From: Nematostella vectensis
Lineage: Eukaryota; Cnidaria; Anthozoa; Actiniaria; Edwardsiidae
Assembly: GCF_932526225.1 (NCBI RefSeq)
Contig: NC_064045.1
Coordinates: 1,896,501 to 1,956,500 of the forward strand
Direction of reading: 5' to 3'
Length of the DNA: 60,000 nt
The notes below the pieces were generated by a model, which saw only the letters and a list, made by a program, of their open reading frames with translations, ran no database searches and had not been told where the DNA came from. This document shows, piece by piece, positions 24,001-37,009 of the stretch; the stretch's first letter is position 1; every line of letters begins with the position of its first letter. A program made the translations under genes and the position numbers.

Positions 24001-27000
24001 GATATGAAATATATCGAGCCAAATGCAAGTCTAGGTGCTATCTTCAGGTAAGAAAATCTTTTTGCAAAAATCATTCGAGACGAAAGCCAAGAAGTGGCGC
24101 ACAGTTGAAAACAAGACATTCCGATGGAGACAAAAGCGTTTTTAAACGCATTAGCTGGTCTTTTGGCTCCTATTATGGGCAAACACTACAGTAGTTGAGT
24201 AGTTGAGTAGTTGTCCGACCTGTCTTTTCTTTTTTGTATATTTATCAAAGCACTTCCAGACAAAACGAGTCGAACTGGTGCACATACTGTTTTGTCGATC
24301 TCACAAACAAGGAGGAGGACTTGGAGAGGACCGAGGTGGACCAGTAGTCCATCTTCAACTTGGAGAGGGCCGAGGTGTGTGAGGACCATGCGTTTGTACG
24401 CAAGAGGGATGCAATAAGACATTTGTGCGTGATGCGGCCGTGGAGGAGGACTTGGAGAGGGCCGAGGTGGACCAGTAGTTCATCTTCAAGCGCAGTATCA
24501 AATGTATCTAAAAATGTCCTTATACCTTTTTTTTTCTTTTTGATCAACTGTAGCAAAGCAGCAATGTAGCAAAGTAGCAGTGTAGCAAATGTATCAAATG
24601 TATCTAAAAATGTCCTTATACCTTTTTTTTTCTTTTTTATTGTTATTATTCACAATCGCATCCCAAAAGTTTCAAAATGCCGGATATGAAGTATATCGAG
24701 CCAAATGCAAGTCTAGGTGCTATCTTCAGGTAAGAAAATCTTTTTGCAAAAATCATTCGGGACGAAAGCCAACAAATGGCGCACAGTTGAAAACAAAACA
24801 TTCCGATGGAGACAAAAGCGTTTTTAAACGCATTAGCTGGTCTTTTGGCTCCTATCATGGGCAAACACTACAGTAGTTGAGTAGTTGTCCGACCTGTCTT
24901 TTCTTTTTTGTATATTTATCAAAGCACTTCCAGACAAAACGAGTCGAACTGGTGCACATACTGTTTTGTCGATCTCACAAACAAGGAGGAGGACTTGGAG
25001 AGGACCGAGGTGGACCAGTAGTCCATCTTCAACTTGGAGAGGGCCGAGGTGTGTGAGGACCATGCGTTTGTACGCAAGAGGGATGCAATAAGACATTTGT
25101 GCGTGATGCGGCCGTGGAGGAGGACTTGGAGAGGGCCGAGGTGGACCAGTAGTTCATCTTCAAGCGCAGTATCAAATGTATCTAAAAATGTCCTTATACC
25201 TTTTTTTTTCTTTTTGATCAACTGTAGCAAAGCAGCAATGTAGCAAAGTAGCAATGTAGCAAATGTATCAAATGTATCTAAAAATGTCCTTATACCTTTT
25301 TTTTCTTTTTTATTGTTATTATTCACAATCGCATCCCAAAAGTTTCAAAATGCCGGATATGAAATATATCGAGCCAAATGCAAGTCTAGGTGCTATCTTC
25401 AGGTAAGAAAAGCTTTTTGCAAAAATCATTCGGGACGAAAGCCAACAAATGGCGCACAGTTGAAAACAAAACATTCCGATGGAGACAAAAGCGTTTTTAA
25501 ACGCATTAGCTGGTCTTTTGGCTCCTATCATGGGCAAACACTACAGTAGTTGAGTAGTTGTCCGACCTGTCTTTTCTTTTTTGTATATTTATCAAAGCAC
25601 TTCCAGACAAAACGAGTCGAACTGGTGTACATACTGTTTTGTCGACCTCGCAAACAAGGAGGAGGACTTGGAGAGGACCAAGATGGACAAGTAGTTCATC
25701 TTCAACTTGGAGAGGGCCGAGGTGTGTGAGGACCATGCGTTTGTACGCAAGAGGGATGCAATAAGACATTTGTGCGTGATGCGGCCGTGGAGGAGGACTT
25801 GGAGAGGGCCGAGGTGGACCAGTAGTTCATCTTCAAGCGCAGTATCAAATGTATCTAAAAATGTCCTTATACCTTTTTTTTTTTTTTGATCAACTGTAGC
25901 AAAGCAGCATTGTAGCAAATGTATCAAATGTATCTAAAAGTGTCCTTATACCTTTTTTTTTCTTTTTTATTGTTATTATTCACAATCGCATCCCCATTAT
26001 TCGCATCCCAAAAGTTCCAAAGTGCCGGATATGAAATATATCGAGCCAAATGCAAGTCTAGGTGCTATCTTCAGGTAAGACAAGCTTTTTGCAAAAATCA
26101 TTCGGGACGAAAGCCAACAAATGGCGCACAGTTGAAAACAAAACATTCCGATGGAGACAAAAGCGTTTTTAAACGCATTAGCTGGTCTTTTGGCTCCTAT
26201 CATGGGCAAACACTACAGTACTTGAGTAGTTGTCCGACCTGTCTTTTCTTTTTTGTATATTTATCAAAGCACTTCCAGACAAAACGAGTCGAACTGGTGT
26301 ACATACTGTTTTGTCGACCTCGCAAACAAGGAGGAGGACTTGGAGAGGACCGAGGTGGACCAGTAGTCCATCTTCAACTTGGAGAGGGCCGAGGTTTGTG
26401 AGGACCATGCGGTTGTACGCAAGAGGGATGCAATAAGACATTTGTGCGTGATGCGGCCTGTGGAGGAGGACTTGGAGAGGGCCGAGGTGGACCAGTAGTT
26501 CATCTTCAAGCGCAGTATCAAATGTATCTAAAAATGTCCTTATACCTTTTTTTTTCTTTTTTATCAACTTTAGCAAAGCAGCAATGTAGCAATGTAGCAA
26601 ATGTATCAAATGTATCTAAAAATATCCTTATACCTTTTTTTTTCTTTTTTATTGTTATTATTCCCAATCGCATCCCCATTATTCGCATCCCAAAAGTTTC
26701 AAAATGCCTGATATGAAATGTATCGAGCCAAATGCAAGTCTAATTGCTATCTTCAGGTAAGAAAAGCTTTTTGCAAAAATCATTCAAGACGAAAGCCAAC
26801 AAATGGCGCATTGTTGAAAACAAAACATTCCGATGGAGACAAAAGCGTTTTTCAACGCATTAGCTGGTCTTTTGGCTCCTATCATGGGCAAAAACTACAG
26901 CAGTTGAGTAGTTGTCCGACCTGTCGTTTCTTTTTTGTATATTTATCAAAGCACTCCCAGACAAAACAAGTCGAACTGGTGTACATGCTGTTTTGTCGAC

Positions 27001-30000
27001 CTCGCAAACAAGGAGGAGGACTTGGAGAGGACCGAGGTGGACCAGTAGTTCATCTTCAACTTGGAGAGGGCCGAGGTTTGTGAGGACCATGCGTTTCTAC
27101 GCAAGAGGGATGCAATAAGACATTTGTGCGTGAGGCGGCCGTAGGGTAGGACTTGGAGAGGGCCGAGGTGGACCAGTAGTTCATCTTCAAGCGCAGTATC
27201 AAATGTATCTAAAAATGTCCTTATACCTTTTTTTTTCTTTTTGATCAACGGTAGCAAAGCAGCAATGTAGCAAAGTAGCAATGTAGCAAATGTAGCAAAT
27301 GTATCTAAAAATGTCCTTATACCTTTTTTTTCTTTTTTATTGTTATTATTCACAATCGCATCCCCATTATTCGCATCCCAAAAGTTCCAAAGTGTACTAC
27401 AGTAGTTGAGTAGTTGTCCGACCTGTCTTTTCTTTTTTGTATATTTATCCAAGCACTTCCAGACAAAACGACACGAACTCGTGTACATACTGTTTTGTCG
27501 ACCTCGCAAACAAGGAGGAGGACTTGCAGAGGGCCGAGGTGGGCCAGTAGTTCATCTTCAACTTGGAGAGGGCCGAGGTGTGTGAGGACCATGCGTTTGT
27601 ACGCAAGAGGGATGCAATAAGACATTTGTGCGTGATGCGGCCGTGGAGGAGGACTTGGAGAGGGCCGAGGTGGACCAGTAGTTCATCTTCAAGCGCAGTA
27701 TCAAATGTATCTAAAAATGTCCTTATACCTTTTTTTTTTTTTTTGATCAACTGTAGCAAAGCAGCATTGTAGCAAATGTATCAAATGTATCTAAAAGTGT
27801 CCTTATACCTTTTTTTTCTTTTTTATTGTTATTATTCACAATCGCATCCCCATTATTCGCATCCCAAAAGTTCCAAAGTGCCGGATATGAAATATATCGA
27901 GCCAAATGCAAGTCTAGGTGCTATCTTCAGGTAAGACAAGCTTTTTGCAAAAATCATTCGGGACGAAAGCCAACAAATGGCGCACAGTTGAAAACAAAAC
28001 ATTCCGATGGAGACAAAAGCGTTTTTAAACGCATTAGCTGGTCTTTTGGCTCCTATCATGGGCAAACACTACAGTACTTGAGTAGTTGTCCGACCTGTCT
28101 TTTCTTTTTTGTATATTTACCAAAGCACTTCTAGACAAAACGACGCGAACTGGTGTACATACTGTTTTGTCGACCTCGCAAACAAGGAGGAGGACTTGGG
28201 GAGGACCAAGATGGACAAGTAGTTCATCTTCAACTTGGAGAGGGCCGAGGTGTGTGAGGACCATGCGTTTGTACGCAAGAGGGATGCAATAAGACATTTG
28301 TGCGTGATGCGGCCGTGGAGGAGGACTTGGAGAGGGCCGAGGTGGACCAGTAGTTCATCTTCAAGGGCAGTATCAAATGTATCTAAAAATGTCCTTATAC
28401 CTTTTTTTTTCTTTTTGATCAACTGTAGCAAAGCAGCAATGTAGCAAAGTAGCAATGTAGCAAATGTATCAAATGTATCTAAAAATGTCCTTATACCTTT
28501 TTTTCTTTTTTATTGTTATTATTCACAATCGCATCCCAAAAGTTCCAAAGTGCCGGATATGAAATATATCCCAAAAGTTTCAAAATGCCGGATATGAAAT
28601 ATATCGAGCCAAATGCAAGTCTAGGTGCTATCTTCAGGTAAGAAAAGCTTTTTGCAAAAATCATTCGGGACGAAAGCCAACAAATGGCGCACAGTTGAAA
28701 ACAAAACATTCCGATGGAGACAAAAGCGTTTTTAAACGCATTAGCTGGTCTTTTGGCTCCTATCATGGGCAAACACTACAGTAGTTGAGTAGTTGTCCGA
28801 CCTGTCTTTTCTTTTTTGTATATTTATCAAAGCATTTCCAGACAAAACGAGTCGAACTGGTGTACATACTGTTTTGTCGATCTCGCAAACAAGGAGGAGG
28901 ACTTGGAGAGGACCAAGATGGACAAGTAGTTCATCTTCAACTTGGAGAGGGCCGAGGTGTGTTAGGACCATGCGTGTGTACGCAAGAGGGATGCAATAAG
29001 ACATTTGTGCGTGATGCGGCCGTGGAGGAGGACTTGGAGAGGGCCGAGGTGGACCAGTACTTCATCTTCAAGCGCAGTATCAAATGTATCTAAAAATGTC
29101 CTTATACCTTATTTTTCTTTTTGATCAACTGTAGCAAAGCAGCAATGTAGCAATGTAGCAAATGTATCTAAAAATGTCCTTATACCTTTTTTCTTTTTTA
29201 TTGTTATTATTCACAATCGCATCCCCATTATTCGCATCCCAAAAGTTTCAAAATGCCGGATATGAAATATATCGAGCCAAATGCAAGTCTAGGTGCTATC
29301 TTCAGGTAAGAAAATCTTTTTGCAAAAATCATTCGGGACGAAAGCCAAGAAATGGCGCACAGTTGAAAACAAAACATTCCGATGGAGACAAAAGCGTTTT
29401 TAAACGCATTAGCTGGTCTTTTGGCTCCTATCATGGGCAAACACTACAGTACTTGAGTAGTTGTCCGACCTGTCTTTTCTTTTTTGTATATTTATCAAAG
29501 CACTTCCAGACAAAACGAGTCGAACTGGTGTACATACTGTTTTGTCGATCTCACAAACAAGGAGGAGGACTTGGAGAGGACCGAGGTGGACCAGTAGTCC
29601 ATCTTCAACTTGGAGAGGGCCGAGGTGTGTGAGGACCATGCGTTTGTACGCAAGAGGGATGCAATAAGACATTTGTGCGTGATGCGGCCGTGGAGGAGGA
29701 CTTGGAGAGGGCCGAGGTGGACCAGTAGTTCATCTTCAAGCGCAGTATCAAATGTATCTAAAAATGTCCTTATACCTTTTTTTTTTCTTTTTGATCAACT
29801 GTAGCAAAGTAGCAATATAGCAAATGTATCAAATGTATCTAAAAATGTCCTTATACCTTTTTTTTCTTTTTTATTGTTATTATTCACAATCACATCGCAA
29901 AAGTTTCAAAATGCCGGATATGAAATATATCGAGCCAAATGCAAGTCTAGGTGCTATCTTCAGGTAAGAAAATCTTTTTGCAAAAATCATTCGGGACGAA

Positions 30001-33000
30001 AGCCAACAAATGGCGCACAGTTGAAAACAAAACATTCCGATGGAGACAAAAGCGTTTTTAAACGCATTAGCTGGTCTTTTGGCTCCTATCATGGGCAAAC
30101 ACTACAGTAGTTGAGTAGTTGAGTAGTTGTCCGACCTGTCTTTTCTTTTTTGTATATTTATCAAAGCACTTCCAGACAAAACGAGTCGAACTGGTGTACA
30201 TACTGTTTTGTTGACCTCGCAACCAGGAGTAGGACTTGGAGAGGACCGAGATGGACCAGTAGTTCATCTTCAACTTGGAGAGGGCCGAGGTGTGTGAGGA
30301 CCATGCGTTTGTACGCAAGAGGGATGCAATAAGACATTTGTGCGTGATGCGGCCGTGGAGGAGGACTTGGAGAGGGCCGAGGTGGACCAGTAGTTCATCT
30401 TCAAGCGCAGTATCAAATGTATCTAAAAATGTCCTTATACCTTTTTTTTTCTTTTTGATCAACTGTAGCAAAGCAGCAATGTAGCAAATGTATCAAATGT
30501 ATCTAAAAATGTCCTTATACCTTTTTTTTCTTTTTTATTGTTATTATTCACAATCGCATCCCAAAAGTTTCAAAATGCCGGATATGAAATATATCGAGCC
30601 AAATGCAAGTCTAGGTGCTATCTTCAGGTAAGAAAAGCTTTGTGCAAAAATCATTCGGGACGAAAGCCAACAAATGGCGCAGAGTTGAAAACAAAACATT
30701 CCGATGGAGACAAAAGCGTTTTTAAACGCATTAGCTGGTCTTTTGGCTCCTATCATGGGCAAACACTACAGTAGTTGAGTAGTTGTCCGACCTGTCTTTT
30801 CTTTTTTGTATATTTATCAAAGCACTTCCAGACAAAACGAGTCGAACTGGTGTACATACTGTTTTGTCGATCTCGCAAACAAGGAGGAGGACTTGGAGAG
30901 GACCAAGATGGACAAGTAGTTCATCTTCAACTTGGAGAGGGCCGAGCTGTGTGAGGACCATGCGTTTGTACGCAAGAGGGATGCAATAAGACATTTCTGC
31001 GTGATGGGGCCGTGGAGGAGGACTTGGAGAGGGCCGAGGTGGACCAGTAGTTCATCTTCAAGCGCAGTATCAAATGTATCTAAAAATGTCCTTATACCTT
31101 TTTTTTCTTTTTGATCAACTGTAGCAAAGTAGCAATGTAGCAAAGTAGCAATGTATCAAATGTATCTAAAAATGTCCTTATACCCTTTTTTCTTTTTTAT
31201 TGTTATTATTCACAATCGCATCCCCATTATTCGCATCCCAAAAGTTTCAAAATGCCGGATATGAAATATATCGAGCCAAATGCAAGTCTAGGTGCTATCT
31301 TCAGGTAAGAAAATCTTTTTGCAAAAATCATTCGGGACGAACGCCAAGAAATGGCGCACAGTTGAAAACAAAACATTCCGATGGAGACAAAATCGTTTTT
31401 AAACGCATTAGCTGGTCTTTTGGCTCCTATCATGGGCAAACACTACAGTAGTTGAGTAGTTGTCCGACCTGTCTTTTCTTTTTTGTATATTTATCAAAGC
31501 ACTTCCAGACAAAACGAGTCGAACTGGTGTACATACTGTTTTGTCGATCTCGCAAACAAGGAGGAGGACTTGGAGAGGACCGAGGTGGACCAGTAGTTCA
31601 TCTTCAACTTGGAGAGGGCCGAGGTGTGTGAGGACCATGCGTTTGTACGCAAGAGGGATGCAATAAGACATTTGTGCGTGATGCGGCCGTGGAGGAGGAC
31701 TTGGAGAGGGCCGAGGTGGACCAGTAGTTCATCTTCAAGCGCAGTATCAAATGTATCTAAAAATGTCCTTATACCTTTATTTTCCTTTTGATCAACTGTA
31801 GCAAAGCAGCAAAGTAGCAATGTAGCAAATGTATCAAATGTATCTAAAAATGTCCTTATACCTTTTTTTCTTTTTAATTGTTATTATTCACAATCGCATC
31901 CCCATTATTCGCATCCCAAAAGTTCCAAAGTGCCGGATATGAAATATATCGAGCCAAATGCAAGTCTAGGTGCTATCTTCAGGTAAGAAAAGCTTTTTGC
32001 AAAAATCATTCGGGACGAAAGCCAACAAATGGCGCACAGTTGAAAACAAAACATTCCGATGGAGACAAAAGCGTTTTTAAACGCATTAGCTGGTCTTTTG
32101 GCTCCTATCATGGGCAAACACTACAGTACTTGAGTAGTTGTCCGACCTGTCTTTTCTTTTTTGTATATTTATCAAAGCACTTCCAGACAAAACGAGTCGA
32201 ACTGGTGTACATACTGTTTTGTTGACCTCGCAAACAAGGAGTAGGACTTGGAGAGGACCGAGATGGACCAGTAGTTCATCTTCAACTTGGAGAGGGCCGA
32301 GGTGTGTGAGGACCATGCGTTTGTACGCAATAGGGATGCAATAAGACATTTGTGCGTGATGCGGCCGTGGAGGAGGACTTGGAGAGGGCCGAGGTGGACC
32401 AGTAGTTCATCTTCAAGCGCAGTATCAAATGTATCTAAAAATGTCCTTATACCTTTTTTTTTCTTTTTGATCAACTGTAGCAAAGCAGCAATGTAGCAAA
32501 GTAGCAATGTAGCAAATGTATCAAATGTATCTAAAAATGTCCTTATACCTTTTTTTCTTTTTTATTGTTATTATTCACAATCGCATCCCAAAAGTTCCAA
32601 AGTGCCGGATATGAAATATATCCCAAAAGTTTCAAAATGCCGGATATGAAATATATCGAGCCAAATGCAAGTCTAGGTGCTATCTTCAGGTAAGAAAAGC
32701 TTTTTGCAAAAATCATTCGGGATGAAAGCCAACAAATGGCGCACAGTTGAAAACAAAACATTCCGATTGAGACAAAAGCGTTTTTAAACGCATTAGCTGG
32801 TCTTTTGGCTCCTATCATGGGCAAACACTACAGTACTTGAGTAGTTGTCCGACCTGTCTTTTCTTTTTTGTATATTTATCAAAGCACTTCCAGACAAAAC
32901 GAGTCGAACTGGTGTACATACTGTTTTGTCGACCTCGCAAACAAGGAGGAGGACTTGGAGAGGACCTAGGTGGACCAGTAGTCCATCTTCAACTTGGAGA

Positions 33001-33840
33001 GGGCCGAGGTTTGTGAGGACCATGCGTTTGTACGCAAGAGGGATGCAATAAGACATTTGTCCGTGATGCGGCCTGTGGAGGAGGACTTGGAGAGGGCCGA
33101 GGTGGACCAGTAGTTCATCTTCAAGCGCAGTATCAAATGTATCTAAAAATGTCCTTATACCTTTTTTTTTTCTTTTTGACCAACTGTAGCAAAGCAGCAA
33201 TGTAGCAAAGTAGCAATGTAGCAAATGTATCTAAAAATGTCCTTATACCTTTTTTTCTTTTTTATTGTTATTATTCACAATCGCATCCCCATTATTCGCA
33301 TCCCAAAAGTTCCAAAGTGCTGGATATGAAATATATCGAGCCAAATGCAAGTCTAGGTGCTATCTTCAGGTAAGAAAAGCTTTTTGCAAAAATCATTCGG
33401 GACGAAAGCCAACAAATGGCGCACAATTGAAAACAAAACATTCCGATGGAGACAAAAGCGTTTTTAAACGCATTAGCTGGTCTTTTGGCTCCTATCATGG
33501 GCAAACACTACAGTAGTTGAGTAGTTGTCCGACCTGTCTTTTCTTTTTTGTATATTTATCAAAGCACTTCCAGACAAAACGAGTCGAACTGGTGTACATA
33601 CTGTTTTGTCGACCTCGCAAACAAGGAGGAGGACTTGGAGAGGACCAAGATGGACAAGTAGTTCATCTTCAACTTGGAGAGGGCCGAGGTGTGTGAGGAC
33701 CATGCGTTTGTACGCACGAGGGATGCAATAAGACATTTGTGCGTGATGCGGCCGTGGAGGAGGACTTGGAGAGGGCCGAGGTGGACCAGTAGTTCATCTT
33801 CAAGCGCAGTATCAAATGTATCTAAAAATGTCCTTATACC

Positions 33841-33887
33841 TTTGCTACATTGCTGCTTTGCTACAGTTGATCAAAAACAAAAAAAAG
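33841..33887. repeat. Micro-inversion inside one satellite unit (47 bp)
   Basis: After CCTTATACC this unit reads TTTGCTACATTGCTGCTTTG and on to an A-rich run. This is the reverse complement of the T-rich tract plus GATCAACTGTAGCAAAGCAG block that stands here in the other units. Normal orientation resumes at TAGCAATGTAGC. The flanks are otherwise standard, so a 47-bp segment was flipped in place, possibly helped by the short AGCAATGT-type repeats at its edge. Confidence 0.9.
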
Positions 33888-36800
33888 TAGCAATGTAGCA
33901 AATGTATCAAATGTATCTAAAAATGTCCTTATACCTTTTTTTCTTTTTTATTGTTATTATTCACAATCGCACCCCCATTATTCGCATCCCAAAAGTTCCA
34001 AAGTGCCGGATATGAAATATATCGAGCCAAATGCAAGTCTAGGTGCTATCTTCAGGTAAGAAAAGCTTTTTGCAAAAATCATTCGGGACGAAAGCCAACA
34101 AATGGCGCACAGTTGAAAACAAAACATTCCGATGGAGACAAAAGCGTTTTTAAACGCATTAGCTGGTCTTTTGGCTCCTATCATGGGCAAACACTACAGT
34201 AGTTGATTAGTTGTCCGACCTGTCTTTTCTTTTTTGTATATTTATCAAAGCACTTCCAGACAAAACGAGTCGAACTGGTGTACATACTGTTTTGTCGATC
34301 TCTTAAACAAGGAGGAGGAATTGGAGAGGGCCGAGGTGGACCAGTAGTTCATCTTCAAGCGCAGTATCAAATGTATCTAAAAATGTCCTTATACCTTTTT
34401 TTTTCTTTTTTATCAACTTTAGCAAAGCAGCAATGTAGCAAAGTAGCAATGTAGCAAATGTATCAAATGTATCTAAAAATGTCCTTATACCTTTTTTTCT
34501 TTTTTATTGTTATTATTCCCAATCGCATCCCCATTATTCGCATCCCAAAAGTTTCAAAATGCCTGATATGAAATGTATCGAGCCAAATGCAAGTCTAATT
34601 GCTATCTTCAGGTAAGAAAAGCTTTTTGCAAAAATCATTCAAGACGAAAGCCAACAAATGGAGCATTGCTGAAAACAAAACATTCCGATGGAGACAAAAG
34701 CGTTTTTCAACGCATTAGCTGGTCTTTTGGCTCCTATCATGGGCAAAAACTACAGCAGTTGAGTAGTTGTCCGACCTGTCGTTTCTTTTTTGTATATTTA
34801 TCAAAGCACTTCCAGACAAAACAAGTCGAACTGGTGTACATGCTGTTTTGTCGACCTCGCAAACAAGGAGGAGGACTTGGAGAGGACCGAGGTGGACCAG
34901 TAGTTCATCTTCAACTTGGAGAGGGCCGAGGTTTGTGAGGACCAAGCGTTTCTACGCAAGAGGGATGCAATAAGACATTTGTACGTGAGGCGGCCGTGGG
35001 GGAGGACTTGGAGAGGGCCGAGGTGGACCAGTAGTTCATCTTCAAGCGCAGTATCAAATGTATCTAAAAATGTCCTTATACCTTTTTTTTTCTTTTTGAT
35101 CAACGGTAGCAAAGCAGCAATGTAGCAAAGTAGCAATGTAGCAAATGTATCAAATGTATCTAAAAATGTCCTTATACCTTTTTCTTTTCTTTTTTATTGT
35201 TATTATTCACAATCGCATCCCCATTATTCGCATCCCAAAAGTTCCAAAGTGCCGGATATGAAATATATCGAGCCAAATGCAAGTCTAGGTGCTATCTTCA
35301 GGTAAGAAAAGCTTTTTGCAAAAATCATTCGGGACGAAAGCCAACAAATGACGCACAGTTGAAAACAAAGCATTCCGATGGAGACAAAAGCGTTTTTAAA
35401 CGCATTAGCTGGTCTTTTGGCTCCTATCATGGGCAAACACTACAGTAGTTGAGTAGTTGTACGACCTGTCATTTCTTTTTTGTATATTTATCAAAGCACT
35501 TCCAGACAAAACGACGCGAACTGGTGTACATACTGTTTTGTCGACCTCGCAAACAAGGAGGAGGACTTGGAGAGGGCCGAGTTGGACCAGTAGTTCATCT
35601 TCAACTTGGAGAGGGCCGAGGTGTGTGAGGACCATGCGTTTGTACGCAAGAGGGATGCAATAAGACATGTGTGCGTGATGCGGCCGTGGAGGAGGACTTG
35701 GAGAGGGCCGAGGTGGACCAGTAGTTCATCTTCAAGCGCAGTATCAAATGTATCTAAAAATGTCGTTATACCTTTTTTTTCTTTTTGATCAACTGTAGCA
35801 AAGCAGCAATGTAGCAAAGTAGCAATGTAGCAAATGTATCAAATGTATCTAAAAATGTCCTTATACCTTTTTTTTTCTTTTTTATTGTTATTATTCACAA
35901 TCGCATCTCCATTATTTGCATCCCACAAGTTCCAAAGTGTACTACAGTAGTTGAGTAGTTGTCCGACCTTTCTTTTCTTTTTTGTATATTTATCCAAGCA
36001 CTTCCAGACAAAACGACACGAACTCGTGTACATACTGTTTTGTCGACCTCGCAAACAAGGAGGAGGACTTGCAGAGGGCCGAGGTGGGCCAGTAGTTCAT
36101 CTTCAACTTGGAGAGGGCCGAGGTGTGTGAGGACCATGCGTTTGTACGCAAGAGGGATGCAATAAGACATTTGTGCGTGATGCGGCCGTGGAGGAGGACT
36201 TGGGGAGGGCCGAGGTGGACCAGTAGTTCATCTTCAAGCGCAGTATCAAATGTATCTAAAAATGTCCTTATACCTTTTTTTTTTGATCAACTGTAGCAAA
36301 GCAGCAATGTAGCAAATGTATCAAATGTAACTAAAAGTGTCCTTATACCTTTTTTTTCTTTTTTATTGTTATTATTCACAATCGCATCCCCATTATTCGC
36401 ATCCCAAAAGTTCCAAAGTGCCGGATATGAAATATATCGAGCCAAATGCAAGTCTAGGTGCTATCTTCAGGTAAGACAAGCTTTTTGCAAAAATCATTCG
36501 GGACGAAAGCCAACAAATGGCGCACAGTTGAAAACAAAACATTCCGATGGAGACAAAAGCGTTTTTAAACGCATTAGCTGGTCTTTTGGCTCCTATCATG
36601 GGCAAACACTACAGTACTTGAATAGTTGTCCGACCTGTCTTTTCTTTTTTGTATATTTACCAAAGCACTTCTAGACAAAACGACGCGAACTGGTGTACAT
36701 ACTGTTTTGTCGACCTCGCAAACAAGGAGGAGGACTTGGGGAGGGCCGAGGTGGGCCAGTAGTTCATCTTCAGCTTGGAGAGGGCCGAGGTGTGTGAGGA

Positions 36801-37009
36801 CCATGCGTTTGTACGCAAGAGGGATGCAATAAGACATTTGTGCGTAATGCGGCCGTGGAGGAGGACTTGGAGAGGGCCGAGGTGGACCAGTAGTTCATCG
36901 CCTTCGCTAAAATATGACTACACTATAAATATTCCGCCACAACCCTGAAAGCAGCCCCAGATCTGAACTTAAAGGATCGTGGCGATATACGAAACTAGGT
37001 CGCCTTAAA

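Larger units (their letters stand above)
4976..36899 (+). repeat. Satellite array, about 50 head-to-tail units of about 690 bp
   Basis: The same block order recurs uninterrupted for 31.9 kb. Unit blocks in order are: tattgttattattcacaatcg; a 60-nt segment ending CTTCAG then GTAAGA; the GCGTTTTTAAACGC palindrome; CTACAGTAGTTGAGTAGTTG; a pyrimidine-rich stretch; TACATACTGTTTTGTCGACC; two copies of the GAGGAGGACTTGGAGAGG module around a TGCGTTTGTACGCA hairpin; GTATCTAAAAATGTCC plus a T-rich tract, twice; and a short AGCAATGT/AGCAAAGT repeat. Using the word following the pyrimidine stretch as a ruler I count 50 units. Spacings are mostly 658-707 bp, with shorter classes of 499-502 and 539-576 bp. 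The first unit starts mid-block at about 4976 and the last ends mid-block at 36899. All units point the same way. No frame is conserved in length between units, so it is non-coding as far as can be seen. Confidence 0.95.

Noticed and set aside
5242-36840. Hundreds of 60-187-codon open frames in the satellite, some recurring in every unit
   Set aside because: They recur only because the DNA recurs. Lengths change from unit to unit, frames run through T-rich tracts giving poly-Phe/Lys, and base changes do not favour silent positions. They were not listed as genes.
4976-36899. CRISPR array or rDNA/5S cluster
   Set aside because: Units are far longer than CRISPR repeats with no unique spacers, and no rRNA or 5S core sequence is present.
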